Shown here: in pieces, positions 1 to 10,900 of the stretch
How the letters are laid out: every line of letters starts with the position of its first letter
Position numbering within the stretch: the stretch's first letter is position 1
Source: Clostridia bacterium
GTDB taxonomy: Bacteria > Bacillota_A > Clostridia > TANB77 > CAG-508
Assembly (NCBI GenBank): GCA_017621295.1
Contig: JAGATI010000010.1
Span: forward strand, 1-16,085
Reading direction: 5' to 3'
DNA: 16,085 nucleotides
Notes under the pieces: model-generated
What the model was told of the DNA's origin: nothing
What the model saw: the letters and a program-made list of their open reading frames with translations, nothing else
The model's database searches: none
Position numbers and translations under genes: made by a program

Positions 1-33
1 AGAAAGGGCGAGAGACATGTCTACACTCATTCT
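1..33. repeat. 33-bp inverted repeat, left copy
   Basis: Bases 1-33 are the exact reverse complement of 16050-16082. The repeat is GC-richer than its surroundings and contains the 10-base palindrome AGACATGTCT at 14-23. It lies beyond the terminator of the leftward operon. Pairing stops at base 34. The window starts inside the repeat, so its true outer limit cannot be seen; the right copy continues at least three bases further (AAG). It could be a dispersed element at which assembly stopped, a genome-end repeat, or the arm of an invertible segment. Confidence 0.9.
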
Positions 34-60
34 CGAAACGTTGTCATAAATTATAAAATA

Positions 61-94
61 AAACCAGTAAATTTAATTAAAAATTTACTGGTTT
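61..94 (-). terminator. Rho-independent terminator of the leftward operon
   Basis: A perfect 14-bp stem (61-74 with 81-94) closes a six-base loop (AATTAA). Read on the minus strand the stem is followed by the T-rich run TTTATTTTATAATTTATG-like sequence (roughly 41-60). It sits six bases past the stop of the last leftward gene, so it most likely ends that transcript. Confidence 0.8.
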
Positions 95-100
95 ATATAT

Positions 101-337
101 TTAATTGTTTGTATCTGGTTTTACAAATTCAGAACGTGGAACTTCTTTGATTTCTGCTTTAAGATCAGGAGTTATCTCATATTCCTTCTTAGCTTCTTCA
201 GCATCCTCTATTGTATCATATACACCAACAAATTCTCCTTGTATGTCACTTACAAGAAATACCATACGTTCTTTTACTCCGTTTGTAATGTCTTCCATGT
301 ATTCATATATAGTATATGTATTTATCCCATTATACAT
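101..337 (-). CDS. hypothetical phage protein, 78 aa
   Basis: I do not recognise this protein. It is small, acidic and soluble-looking, with a predicted beta-rich middle (MVFLVSDIQGEFVGVYD, residues about 26-42) followed by a helix rich in Glu, Ala and Lys. There is no membrane segment. It is the last gene of the leftward operon and ends just before a strong terminator. The ATG at 337 gives a 16-base overlap with the upstream gene and has no Shine-Dalgarno site. Met14 (codon top 298) would remove the overlap, and Met26 has a distant GGAG upstream, so the start is uncertain. Confidence 0.6.
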   Translation of the reverse strand: MYNGINTYTIYEYMEDITNGVKERMVFLVSDIQGEFVGVYDTIEDAEEAKKEYEITPDLKAEIKEVPRSEFVKPDTNN

Positions 338-552
338 TCAATTTCATCATTGAATGTCTCTACAACATATTCTTTTGCTGCAGCTAACATAAGCGCATTT
401 TCTGCTTCATTACAAACTAGATGCATTACACCATTCTCTAAGTTAAAGCTGCTATCTATACCGTAGTTTTCCTTGATATATGATTTTGCTTTATTTATGT
501 TTGCTTGAAAGTCTGTAATTAATTCTACAAATTGTCTTTCATTATCAGTCAT
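322..552 (-). CDS. hypothetical phage protein, 76 aa
   Basis: A small protein of unknown function, apparently mostly alpha-helical: residues about 3-30 form a charged helix (NERQFVELITDFQANINKAK) and residues about 50-70 a second one (NEAENALMLAAAKEYVVETF). No motif is visible. It follows the 250-aa gene after a 47-base AT-rich gap with no hairpin, and overlaps the next gene by 16 bases, which suggests coupled translation. No Shine-Dalgarno site precedes the ATG; the upstream sequence is AT-rich (TTAACTTTTAAAATG). Confidence 0.65.
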   Translation of the reverse strand: MTDNERQFVELITDFQANINKAKSYIKENYGIDSSFNLENGVMHLVCNEAENALMLAAAKEYVVETFNDEIECIMG

Positions 553-599
553 TTTAAAAGTTAAACAATAATATTTATTTGATATATATAGATTTTACA

Positions 600-1352
600 T
601 CATTTATTCAATTCATCTTCAATATTTTGTTCAATTGCCTTGACAATATTCTCACCATTAGCATATTTTTCTAAAATATATGATGCAATATCTTTTTTAC
701 TTACATCAAAATACTTTATCAACATATCAATTTCTGCTTTAGGAAAATCTTTCCATTCTAAAAATACTTTAACTTCTGGAAATTTGTCTAATTTAGAAAA
801 CACTTTGTCAATAGCATTTGTAGTATCATTCTTAATTATTATATCTACAGATGAATTTGCCGGCTTAATTAAAGTCTTATATTCTGGTTCAGGTATTGAC
901 TTTGTATTATCTTCAGGAATTATGTCATCTATTGGACTTTCCAATCCTTTAGTAAGAATATTGTAGTCTATATTGTTTGTTGTATCAATTGGCAACTTTG
1001 GCTTAGGTACATCAACTGGAAGCTTTGGCTTACTGGTACCTGATATCTTTGTTCCATCTAAATTGTACTCCTCATCAGACTGCTTATAGTAGTTGTTTGC
1101 AAACTCATTCATAGATATGTTGCCTTGATCAGTAATTACAATCATGTCATTTCCATCCATGACTGCATCCCTAACATGCAATACTGAAGGTCCTGAATAT
1201 TCTTCTCTTGTCTTAATCCAAGTACCTGACATTTCTGCATTAAGTTCATATCCTGCAGCACTTGGATCCGGTGGTCCAAACTGTTGTAAGTTGTTATACA
1301 TATTCTCTTTAATAAAATTGAGTATTTTTCTAAACAATGTCTTAAGTTTCAT
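600..1352 (-). CDS. phage protein with proline-rich linker, 250 aa, probably virion-associated
   Basis: Function unknown. The layout is a short basic amphipathic helix (residues 1-17), a compact beta-type domain (about 19-95, with GPPDPSAAGYE near its start and MDGNDMIVITDQG in its middle), a linker with a near-duplicate KPKLPVD/KPKLPID (108-123) and further Pro/Asp-rich stretches, and a helical C-terminal domain (about 178-250). A two-domain protein on a flexible tether next to giant structural genes fits a minor virion or assembly protein, but this is inference. There is no Shine-Dalgarno site at the first ATG. Met18 (MYNNLQQFG) is a plausible alternative start preceded by AAAGAGA, which would drop the basic helix. 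Confidence 0.7.
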   Translation of the reverse strand: MKLKTLFRKILNFIKENMYNNLQQFGPPDPSAAGYELNAEMSGTWIKTREEYSGPSVLHVRDAVMDGNDMIVITDQGNISMNEFANNYYKQSDEEYNLDGTKISGTSKPKLPVDVPKPKLPIDTTNNIDYNILTKGLESPIDDIIPEDNTKSIPEPEYKTLIKPANSSVDIIIKNDTTNAIDKVFSKLDKFPEVKVFLEWKDFPKAEIDMLIKYFDVSKKDIASYILEKYANGENIVKAIEQNIEDELNK

Positions 1353-1403
1353 TATCTAAAACATAATTCAACCATAATATTAAAGATTAATATAGACAAA
1401 TAA

Positions 1404-1949
1404 TTAAGAATTTTCATTCAATATTTCAAGTTTTTCATCTTTTGTTTTAGCGTTAACATACTTTAACACTTCTTTACAAATATCATCTATATTGTCAGTA
1501 TCCATGAAATACATATATGGATAATTGTCTATCCTATCCATTAAGAACTTAGTCTCTTTAAAATCTATAGAGTTCTTCTTATCAAACTTAGTGTCAATCC
1601 ATACAATAAATATGTTGTTATTATTCAATAATTTATCTGATATAGTATTAAAATTGAGAGTATCTAACACTGTTATGTCAGTATTTATGAATTCATCTAT
1701 TGTAACTCCATATGAAATCATATCAGAAGTATGTATATATAGCAATGAATTGTTCTTATAGTCAAGATTTATGCTTTCATTGTCATTGTAGTATATATGA
1801 AGATTGTTGTTTTCTCGCTTCATATCTTTATATTCAATGTTAGAAGTAAATCTATAAGCTATGCTAAATGATTCATCATATGAAGTCAATCTTTCAGCAA
1901 TCTTCATCTTGTCAATTATTGAAGAACCTACTATGAGTATCTTTTCCAT
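1404..1949 (-). CDS. possible guanylate-kinase-like P-loop protein, degenerate, 181 aa
   Basis: The protein opens with a beta strand and loop, KILIVGSS followed by IIDKM (residues 3-15), placed like a nucleotide-kinase P-loop. It keeps a Gly and the Lys, but lacks the GxGK[ST] core. Further on are a possible substrate-binding segment (RFTSNIEYKDM, 33-43), NNSLLYIHTSDMISYGVT (66-83) and a hydrophobic core strand IFIVWIDT (113-120), an order that resembles NMP or guanylate kinase folds. The missing Gly and Ser/Thr argue against normal ATP binding, so it may be a non-catalytic relative. It sits just past the hairpin that follows the 1955-aa gene. Start ATG at 1949, no Shine-Dalgarno site. The family call is tentative. 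Confidence 0.6.
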   Translation of the reverse strand: MEKILIVGSSIIDKMKIAERLTSYDESFSIAYRFTSNIEYKDMKRENNNLHIYYNDNESINLDYKNNSLLYIHTSDMISYGVTIDEFINTDITVLDTLNFNTISDKLLNNNNIFIVWIDTKFDKKNSIDFKETKFLMDRIDNYPYMYFMDTDNIDDICKEVLKYVNAKTKDEKLEILNENS

Positions 1950-2001
1950 TTATTGTATAGTGAATATATATATTGATTATGATAATTTGTTTCTATTGAA
2001 A

Positions 2002-2045
2002 GAGATTGGAGCTAACCACATTAATATAATTGTAGCTCCAATCTC
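2002..2045 (-). terminator. hairpin after the 1955-aa gene
   Basis: Bases 2002-2014 (GAGATTGGAGCTA) pair perfectly with 2033-2045 over 13 bp, enclosing an 18-base loop. On the minus strand the stem is followed by TTTCAATAG, a weak T-tract. It lies in the gap between the giant gene and the 181-aa gene, so it could attenuate transcription or stabilise the 3' end of the giant mRNA rather than stop it fully. Confidence 0.6.
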
Positions 2046-2059
2046 AAAATTTTAGTTTG

Positions 2060-5000
2060 TTATAGAATATTAGGGTTGATGTCAGCGTTATCAGCAACGC
2101 TGATATTCTTATGATCAATGTTTACAGAAACTATTGTCCTTCCTGTAACCTCATTATTGTTTATGTCATTATAATGTACAGGATAACTGTAAGACTTATT
2201 TGTATAGTCTTTATTGACAGGTACATTTATTCTGCCATTGTTGTCAAAATTCCAGTCATATGTATGTTGATCAACTATAGCATTGTATTTCATATTAGTG
2301 CTAAGTAAGTCACCATTTGCAAAATATGGAGCAGAATGTTGAGTTGTCAATTCTCTTACATTTATGCACTTATATGAGAGATATGCATATGTAGTATTTA
2401 TGAACTGACCAAGATATGTGAAGTAACATGTATAAGTTGTCTCCTTTTCGTTTTTGTCAATAATGTCCTTTATAGCTTCTAGTCCAGCTTCATTATATCC
2501 TTCAAACTTACTTATCAACTTCTTATTGTATATGTCATAGTCTTCACTATCTATCTTACCATCACCATTCTCATCATATAATTCATTGTAGTTAGATCCT
2601 GTTATATATTCACCATATATGTTTGTCATCTTTGTAGAATCCCATCCTCTCTTTCCAGGAGTGTCATTGTTTATGGGATTTATAGTAGATTCAAACTTAG
2701 CTACAAACAAGTTTGGTGTATATGCATAAGTACCTACATAAGTCAAGTCTCTCTCTTCTGTAGAATAGTATATAGTTTCTGGCTTACCTGATGCATTTGT
2801 AAATAGATATGTGTCAGGTACATTCATCCATAGATATGTTCCATATATGTTCTTATAGTCTATTGGAATATATTGATCTTTAATAAGCCTATATGTATCT
2901 TTAAGGTTTCTTATAGGATCATAATATGTTACAGGTATGTGACAATAATAAGCATTACATACAGTATAAGATGTTCCTGTTCCTTGTTCAGGATCAGGTT
3001 TAATAGTCTTATCATATACTTTATTTTTAGAACTATTCAATGTTCCATTATATGTGAATAACTCTTCTTCATATATGTCAACTAAGCTCTTAGAAGCTAT
3101 ACCACTATATAGATGAGCAAGATATACAGGATTTCCAATTCCATTTGTTCCAACTTGTGTAAACTTAACTTGTGGATAGTATGTGGCATTAGACTGATTA
3201 TAGTTTGCTATGCCATATTTGACTAATATGCCAGCTTTACTCATATCCGACATTCTTACATCTTCAGGATCATCAGACCAGCAAGTATAACTTATCTTAT
3301 CAATACTATATGTTGAATATTTGCTCTTATTCTTATTGTTGAGATGTGTTGTATAGTTCAATGAATATGCATCTTTAAAATAAGTAAGACTACCTGTACG
3401 GTTTCCATTTTCATCAAACCACCAGTATGCAACATTTTCATCATATAATTGCTCTATATAGTCCCTGCCATTCAATATCTTATTTGTTCCATCTACATTC
3501 TTTATGTATTGATATGACAACTTCTTTCTATCTACGGGTGCAAAACATGTAGCAGTATTGAAATATCCAACTATTTCTGACCATTTGCAGTTTTGTATGA
3601 ACTTACATGAATTAGATGAGCAAAGAGAACATCCTGGACATCGATATTCCATGTAATATGAAGTGGCATATGTAAATGAATATACATATCTTTCTTCATT
3701 ATAGTCCATTTCTATTGCATATGAATTATTTGTATATGTTACTGCTATAGGATTGGTAGCTACAAATCTATAAGTATTGCATTCATACTCAGGATTTCCG
3801 TATATGTCTAATATGTCATTTCCATCTTTGTCTTTTTTCTTTATATAAGATATTTCACCATCAACTATATTGTACTTAGGAGTATTGTATGCAAACAATA
3901 GATTTTCATCACTTGCTAAATCAGTTGTAAGAAGCATATAGTATGTCCTGTTTGCTCTATTTTGTGCATACCTTGAAGCATATAAGTCAAATGTCTCATT
4001 ATTATACGAATCTTTAGTTCTATCACTTGTATCTAAAGAGAATAAATGTTGAGCATCTCCATATATATATGAACCATCATCAATTTCAATAGAGCAATAT
4101 TTGCTCAATAGCTGTGTAATGTTCATATAAGACAATGTCTGTACATAGCTTATGTCTGCATTAGGATTTCCATTTATGTATGCATTGCTCATATATCTAC
4201 TATTGAAATATCTTGTTTGTGTATTCTTTGTTCTATTTAGATAAGACAATAGATAGTTGTTGTATGACAATGCTGCTAAATTGTTGTCTTTTCCAATATG
4301 AGAATTATATACTGTATAAGTACCATTAGCAGTCTTATAATAAGCATTATAAGTCACAACAATATTGTCAGGATTTACTCCCATATAGTATGCTATGTCT
4401 ACTGGTTGAACTACAGTAGAAAATACATCTATATTTGTTCCTGTCCAAGGAATGTATGTTGATGTCTTCTTCCATATAGCTCTATTGGCTATAAAGTCTT
4501 TGTTAGCATTAGCATATCCATTTAATTCTATATTGTCTACATTGATGTCAAGCTCATTGTGTGTACCAAAATGATATGTTGATTCATATGTAGTCATAGT
4601 CTCAGTACCGAGATTGATGTTTCTATAAGATGTACCTATGACAAGAACATTCTTATTAGCAGTCTCATATGAAGTACCAAAATATGCATTGTAGATCATA
4701 TAAGAGCTGTTTCCATTCTGTTCATGACCATCAAATGAAAGTACATTTACACGATTTATAGTATTTACATCTCTAAGCAATACTTCTTTAAGCTCAACAG
4801 TAGGATATTGATAAGAAGCAGAAGCATCATTTGGATCATACTTTCCATTGGGTATCCATTCATTTGGATATAATGAATAATGTATGACACCATCAACACC
4901 AGTATAAGAATTTACTGGAGCATGTACATTATTGTAGTCAGAATATGCTAATGTTCTATTGTTGTAAAATATTAGTTGACCATAAGATCCACTATAAGAA

Positions 5001-7927
5001 TCATCATCAGACACCACATCTAATCTATGGAAGTCATAAGCTGAACCCTTCCATAGTCTCTTATCTGATTGCTTTATTGCTGACACATAACCAACATTGT
5101 TCTTTTCTATGGTATCATAGAAAGCAATCTCAAAGTTTAAGTCATTATTGTATATCTCATTTGATGTCTCATTGCCTACATTATCATCTTTAGGCTCCCC
5201 AAAAATAGATATGAAGTCATCTCTATCTTTATTTTGAACAACAGGATATATGAATGAATCTTTATCTATAGTGTTGTTCTTAAGTAATGTATTAAGCTTT
5301 TCAAATATTATCCATTTATGCTCATAGTTGCTTGGTTGATATTCGTTGTTGAGATAATATTTGATGTTGTTGTCAAGATTGTTTATATAGTTGGCATCTA
5401 AAGCAAATGGTGAGTTTGGCTTTTTTATGTATGTCCATTGATAAGCATTCTCTTCAACATTCTTCTCTAATGTCCATATAGTTGGAACTACACCAGTAGG
5501 ACCAAGCTTATATAATAGAGAATCTTTATTGATTATATTGTATGATGTATAAGCATTACTGTAGTCTGCTTTATACAATAATGGATACCAATAAGAATAT
5601 GTCAACTGGGCTTTATACAATACTTTGTCATAGTAGTATTGTCTGTTGCCATCTGCATCTATATATGTTCCTGCGTTAGTTGGATCATATAGATAGTCAT
5701 CTCTATGTTCATCTGACCAACCATAGTCATATCTTCTATTTCTAAGCCAGTTTCTCTGATACATTGCACATTCATATGTATACTTATATGCAAAGTTCCA
5801 TCCTTCAACCGGTAGATAATATGCAGTAGCATATGTAGATGATGGATATAGTTTAGACATAAGACCATCACCACTTTCAGTTGTAACAACATGGGGTTCT
5901 GTCTTTATAGTGAAGTCTTTTGGTACTTCTAATCCACCACTAACATCATCTAATCTTCCTATTAAATCATCATTGTATTGTACTTTGTTATATCTTATGA
6001 ACTTAGCACTTGATGAATCATATGTAAAGTCATAATATTTTATCTTAGATTTATCAAATGAATATGTACTGTTATATATGCTTGGATATGTCTCACAATC
6101 AGGTGATAAGAAATTGACAATCAAAGCATTGCTTATCAATGCAAATTGATTGGGATTAAGATTGTTTATGACTTCATGTGATGGCATATATGCATTCATC
6201 TCATAATAGAATCCATCACCTAAGTTATTGTCTCTATTTAGAGAATCAATTCTTACAGGGTGTTGATCCCAAGACCACGACTGCAATATATCTTTATCTA
6301 TTCCAGATATTATAGAATATGTAGAATTATTACTATATGTCAATATGATGTTTGGATTTCCTGCATCACTACCAAGAGCAAATATGTCTGTCTTCTCATC
6401 ATTGATACACCAGTAGCCATCATCATTGACATAAGGAAGAACATATTGACATACAAATTCAATATTGTCTATGATATTTGACTTAACATCATTATTGATA
6501 TATGTTATAGTAAATGCATATACACTAACTTTATTTTCTGAACTGTCAGCTATAATAGATTGTTCATGATTGTCTCCCATTATTCTTGGAAGCTTGTCAA
6601 ATACATTACCTTCAAACTTAACAGTAAGATTCTTTATTGAATTATATATTACAGAACTGTCATTGTCATTACAATTATAGAATATAGTATAGTCAGATGG
6701 CATATATATGTTATATACATTCTGATTTTCTGTAATTGTAGATTCTTGTTCTATCCAGTCATTGAAAAGCTTCTTTATTAAAGATCCAAATATCTGTTTC
6801 TTAAGACTTATGTTAGTATCAGATACATTGTTTGATATATATAGAGCTTCATTGTATTTCTCTTTTATTGTATCAAACCAAGTAGTGGTGTCGGCAGCAA
6901 AATAGTTGACAATATCATTGATGTTTAGATATTGTTTACATTCATCTAACCATATAGTGTTGAATTGATCACTTACTTTCCAATATAGATTGTCAGAATT
7001 ATTGTATGTAAGTGAATTTGGTATAGTATTTATGTTAGTGTCTATTATGTTGCCTTCACAATATCTTACTGACAATGTCCATCCAAAAAAGTCTGCACTA
7101 TTTGTACTTGATGGTGCAAGTGCATTCTTTATATAAGAAGGAGTTATGAAAGTTCTATTAGTAGATTCTGTTATGGGACGTATGACATTAGCAATATAGC
7201 TTTCTAATGTATCATATCCTTCTATGTCAGTATGTGTTGCCTTATATATATCTAATACATATCCTCGCTTATTAGAATCAGAAACATCATTGAACCATAG
7301 ATGCATCATTACTAATTCTTGCTTATCAGATGGCTTATCTACATATTCATTGCCCTTAAGTATTCTCAATCCTTCTAACAGAATACCATCTGTACTAATC
7401 TTATCACAAACATATTTATGTGCATTATATTCAGTAGAATTGACATCATTTGAAGATGAAGCCTCTAATCCAACTGCAGATGTTATATAATACTTATCAC
7501 TCTTTATTATAAGAGATCCAGCTTCATATCTATCAACACCATTTATGGTAGAATTTGCAGAATTTACTCTAAAGTCCTCCTTCATGTCAACAATATTGTC
7601 AACATAGTCAATTGGTACTTGAGATCCAATATTCTTCAATATTCTTACATTATCATCACCATCAGCATATGTGCATAAATACATATTGATAGTCTCATCT
7701 GTATAATTGTAAGATATCTTTACAATTTGTGAAGAATCAAATTCTCCAAGATATTCATTGAATACATCACTTACAGGAAAAGAATTAGATGTTATTCCAT
7801 CACCCTTTACACTAAGACGTTGTCCAAGATTAGCAAGTGACTGCTTAAGATATATATCTGTATATGTAGTAAGATATTCAGAATTGCTAATCTTATCTTG
7901 TAATGTATTGATATTGACAATTGCCAT
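2060..7927 (-). CDS. giant Tyr/Asn-rich probable virion protein, 1955 aa
   Basis: I do not recognise a family. The frame is intact for 1955 codons and ends in TAA. The protein has no signal peptide or membrane segment and is full of Tyr, Asn, Asp, Ser and Thr, typical of large beta-rich phage surface or tail proteins. Two local motifs stand out: a cysteine cluster at residues 1430-1447 (CPGC, then C at 1436, 1441 and 1447) and a textbook EF-hand loop at 1785-1796 (DENGDGKIDSED). Its start is one base after the TAG stop of the 1610-aa gene, so the two are almost certainly co-transcribed and translationally coupled. There is no Shine-Dalgarno site; the ATG follows TTATTATAGA. A tail, baseplate or adhesin role is inferred from size and composition only. 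Confidence 0.8.
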   Translation of the reverse strand: MAIVNINTLQDKISNSEYLTTYTDIYLKQSLANLGQRLSVKGDGITSNSFPVSDVFNEYLGEFDSSQIVKISYNYTDETINMYLCTYADGDDNVRILKNIGSQVPIDYVDNIVDMKEDFRVNSANSTINGVDRYEAGSLIIKSDKYYITSAVGLEASSSNDVNSTEYNAHKYVCDKISTDGILLEGLRILKGNEYVDKPSDKQELVMMHLWFNDVSDSNKRGYVLDIYKATHTDIEGYDTLESYIANVIRPITESTNRTFITPSYIKNALAPSSTNSADFFGWTLSVRYCEGNIIDTNINTIPNSLTYNNSDNLYWKVSDQFNTIWLDECKQYLNINDIVNYFAADTTTWFDTIKEKYNEALYISNNVSDTNISLKKQIFGSLIKKLFNDWIEQESTITENQNVYNIYMPSDYTIFYNCNDNDSSVIYNSIKNLTVKFEGNVFDKLPRIMGDNHEQSIIADSSENKVSVYAFTITYINNDVKSNIIDNIEFVCQYVLPYVNDDGYWCINDEKTDIFALGSDAGNPNIILTYSNNSTYSIISGIDKDILQSWSWDQHPVRIDSLNRDNNLGDGFYYEMNAYMPSHEVINNLNPNQFALISNALIVNFLSPDCETYPSIYNSTYSFDKSKIKYYDFTYDSSSAKFIRYNKVQYNDDLIGRLDDVSGGLEVPKDFTIKTEPHVVTTESGDGLMSKLYPSSTYATAYYLPVEGWNFAYKYTYECAMYQRNWLRNRRYDYGWSDEHRDDYLYDPTNAGTYIDADGNRQYYYDKVLYKAQLTYSYWYPLLYKADYSNAYTSYNIINKDSLLYKLGPTGVVPTIWTLEKNVEENAYQWTYIKKPNSPFALDANYINNLDNNIKYYLNNEYQPSNYEHKWIIFEKLNTLLKNNTIDKDSFIYPVVQNKDRDDFISIFGEPKDDNVGNETSNEIYNNDLNFEIAFYDTIEKNNVGYVSAIKQSDKRLWKGSAYDFHRLDVVSDDDSYSGSYGQLIFYNNRTLAYSDYNNVHAPVNSYTGVDGVIHYSLYPNEWIPNGKYDPNDASASYQYPTVELKEVLLRDVNTINRVNVLSFDGHEQNGNSSYMIYNAYFGTSYETANKNVLVIGTSYRNINLGTETMTTYESTYHFGTHNELDINVDNIELNGYANANKDFIANRAIWKKTSTYIPWTGTNIDVFSTVVQPVDIAYYMGVNPDNIVVTYNAYYKTANGTYTVYNSHIGKDNNLAALSYNNYLLSYLNRTKNTQTRYFNSRYMSNAYINGNPNADISYVQTLSYMNITQLLSKYCSIEIDDGSYIYGDAQHLFSLDTSDRTKDSYNNETFDLYASRYAQNRANRTYYMLLTTDLASDENLLFAYNTPKYNIVDGEISYIKKKDKDGNDILDIYGNPEYECNTYRFVATNPIAVTYTNNSYAIEMDYNEERYVYSFTYATSYYMEYRCPGCSLCSSNSCKFIQNCKWSEIVGYFNTATCFAPVDRKKLSYQYIKNVDGTNKILNGRDYIEQLYDENVAYWWFDENGNRTGSLTYFKDAYSLNYTTHLNNKNKSKYSTYSIDKISYTCWSDDPEDVRMSDMSKAGILVKYGIANYNQSNATYYPQVKFTQVGTNGIGNPVYLAHLYSGIASKSLVDIYEEELFTYNGTLNSSKNKVYDKTIKPDPEQGTGTSYTVCNAYYCHIPVTYYDPIRNLKDTYRLIKDQYIPIDYKNIYGTYLWMNVPDTYLFTNASGKPETIYYSTEERDLTYVGTYAYTPNLFVAKFESTINPINNDTPGKRGWDSTKMTNIYGEYITGSNYNELYDENGDGKIDSEDYDIYNKKLISKFEGYNEAGLEAIKDIIDKNEKETTYTCYFTYLGQFINTTYAYLSYKCINVRELTTQHSAPYFANGDLLSTNMKYNAIVDQHTYDWNFDNNGRINVPVNKDYTNKSYSYPVHYNDINNNEVTGRTIVSVNIDHKNISVADNADINPNIL

Positions 7928-7928
7928 T

Positions 7929-10900
7929 CTATAATAAACTGAATATATATGTTAACGTATATAATTTCTGAGTATGATTATAGTTCAACCCTACAGACTT
8001 AGAATCATACTCTACTCTATACTTCTTATATAAAAATAAAATTTCATTACTATCAAATTTGACAGCCCTGCCAGCATTCATATATCCAGCAAATACTTTT
8101 ATTGTGTATTCATTTGTTTGAAGATCTATAAGCTCATCATATAGATACTTTCCATCAAGACTTATCTTTATTGAAGGCTCTATATTTATGAATTTGCTTG
8201 CATTGAAATGCTTATATTCAAGCGGTGTATATTTGTAGTCTACATTATTGAAACTGCTAATTTCTTTCTCATTGTCAGATATAGTATATACATTATGTGG
8301 CATAAACATATTTGTCTGTATTGTCTTCTTATATAGTACAGTGTCTCCTATAGAATTAAACTTATGTGTATCTAGCAATGTCTTATCCACATTCTTAAGC
8401 TTAAGATAATAGTAATTATTGAGCATATTGCATTCAGTTATGTAAGGCACAATATTATGAGTATATCTATATAGATTTTGTTTAGTATACTTTATAGACT
8501 TATCTTTATACAGATTTATTTCAGTTGAGCCATTTGTATTGTCAACTAATTGTTGACTGTATATCATATTTATGTTGAATGCATTTGGCTTTACTATAGT
8601 GTTCAACTCATTTAGATTTCCAAGCAAATTTGTCTTTATGAATGGTGCAATGTTCTTAAATATTATATTGAAGTATTCTGGATTGTCAGTTATCTTAACA
8701 CCATTTATATAGAATATATGCTTTATGTTGTTTATGTAGTCATATACTTCTTCTTTTATAGATTTTGATGACATTGTTGTTTGTGCATCTATTCTAAGAG
8801 AGTTAGATGTATTGTCTACATTCACTTCAATTACATAGAATCCATAGTTTGTATTAGTATTTGGATCTTTATATGTAGACATCTTAAGACTTGGATTGTA
8901 ATTCAATGAATTGCAATTTACATTAATGTTTGAACTACAATATGAATATTCCTCGTAAGTCTTATCTATATTAAGTCTTTCACGTTCATCATCGGTTATG
9001 CTGACCATATACAGAGAATTGTTTGCATTATATCTATAATTCTTTCCAAAACGCCATCTTATTAGATGTTCTCTACTTCCATCATATTCAGGCCAAGCAA
9101 AATCAACTTCACTTATATTGTTCAATTGATAGTTTGCCCCTATAGCCTCATCTTGTTCTTCTCTTTCAAATACATTATAGAACAATGGTGTCAATGAACT
9201 GTCAGGTGAATGATAGTAGTTTGTGTATGAATTGTAGAAATCATTCCCTACATATCTCATATGAACATCATTAGTATTGTAGTTGTAATATTCATCAGCA
9301 TGCTCAATTCTATATAGATATAAGTCTTTATAGTATTCTTCATTTTCACATCCTATGATGTCCCATAATGTCTTATTTACTCTAAAGAATATGTCTCTAT
9401 ATACAAGTTCAAACTTCTCTCCTGGACATCCTTTGAAATAGAATAAGCTATTATAGGCCATCTCTATATTAGCATAGAACTTCTTAAATGATAAGAACCA
9501 TTCTTGATCAACTCTCTTTACAAACATATATCCAGCTTCTACTAATGGTATGTATTCATCTTTGACAGACAAACCATCATTAGTATGTACAAGAACTCTT
9601 CTCTTTATGAATATGTGTTCTTTCCAATTTAGATACCAGTCTTTATCTTGCTTCAGTTGCTCATCTTTAGACAATTCTCCATACCAGTAATATATGTGTT
9701 CTTTATTTAAGAACTTAGCATAAAATTCAGAATAGTCATTTGAATTAAATCTTACATCTATTATGTCACCATTTGTATTATGTTCATATGTTAATATCTC
9801 TGGAGCATTTGTATATTTAGTATATATAGTGTCATATGATGACTTATTTATGTCATATACAAAATCATATGTTATAGCATAATTATATGTATAAGCATCT
9901 AATGGAGAGGTATAGTATGTATAAGTCTTAAGTCCTGTATATTTTTTGAATATTGCATTTAGATTATATCTGTCGGCATATATTACATCTCTATCCTTTG
10001 ATAATTGTGAATATGATATTTTTGAACCATAGAATCTTCCAGTATTGTCAAAGCATTCAACAAAAGAATTAGCAGAATATATTATGTCATTATGTGCTAT
10101 TATTGGCTTGAACATATACTGTGTTTGATTTGCAACATATGACAACACTGCTGATGCTGCTATAGCCTGTACATTTTGACAAGACTTCCATAATTTATAT
10201 GTCATATTTCCTGGCTCATATATCCATCCATAGTTGAATATGTCTTGTCTATGTCCATTGTCACAGAATGTCTTAAGATATGTAGCATCAAAGGGTTCAT
10301 AAGCCATAGTATTTATATATGCAAACTTCATGAATGTTCTCCAATTGTAGAATGTGTTGCCATATAGAGAATGCACATATTCTGGCTTACCAGAGCTGAA
10401 ATATGATGTTGAAAGCAATGTAACAGGATTTGTCCATGTTGTATAAGACAACTTCTTTACTCCATAGTTGTCAATATTACATACATTGAGATATGTACTT
10501 ACATGTTCAAATTCATATGTGGTGCTTATATCTACTCCACCATATATGTTTTTAACACCTTCTATTGGCTTATAGTAATAGCTCATATATGAAGTGCCAT
10601 CATTGTCAAACTTATGCTCATATGCTGTATATTCATATAGATTCAACATATAAGAATATCCATAAGAATACATATAATAACTCTTTAGATTTGCATCATA
10701 TTCACCATCAAAGTATGACAAGTCATATGAACGTCCTATTGGAAGCAACTCATATGAGTTTATCATATAAGAAGAAGGATCATTTAGAACACCCATATAA
10801 GACATAGCATGTTCTTTTATTATACTTTCAAAACTAGAATCCCAATTGTCTCCATATGCAGTTACAAGCTCATTTCTATATAGATCAAAGAAATTGTCTC

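Noticed and set aside
4945..5193. Plus-strand reading frames inside the giant genes
   Set aside because: They are antisense shadows in AT-rich coding sequence, with low-complexity translations and no ribosome sites.
7925..7935. Recoded TAG joining the two giant genes
   Set aside because: The 1610-aa frame ends in TAG, but the next gene starts one base later in a different frame, and other genes end in TAA or TGA normally; no suppressor tRNA was found.
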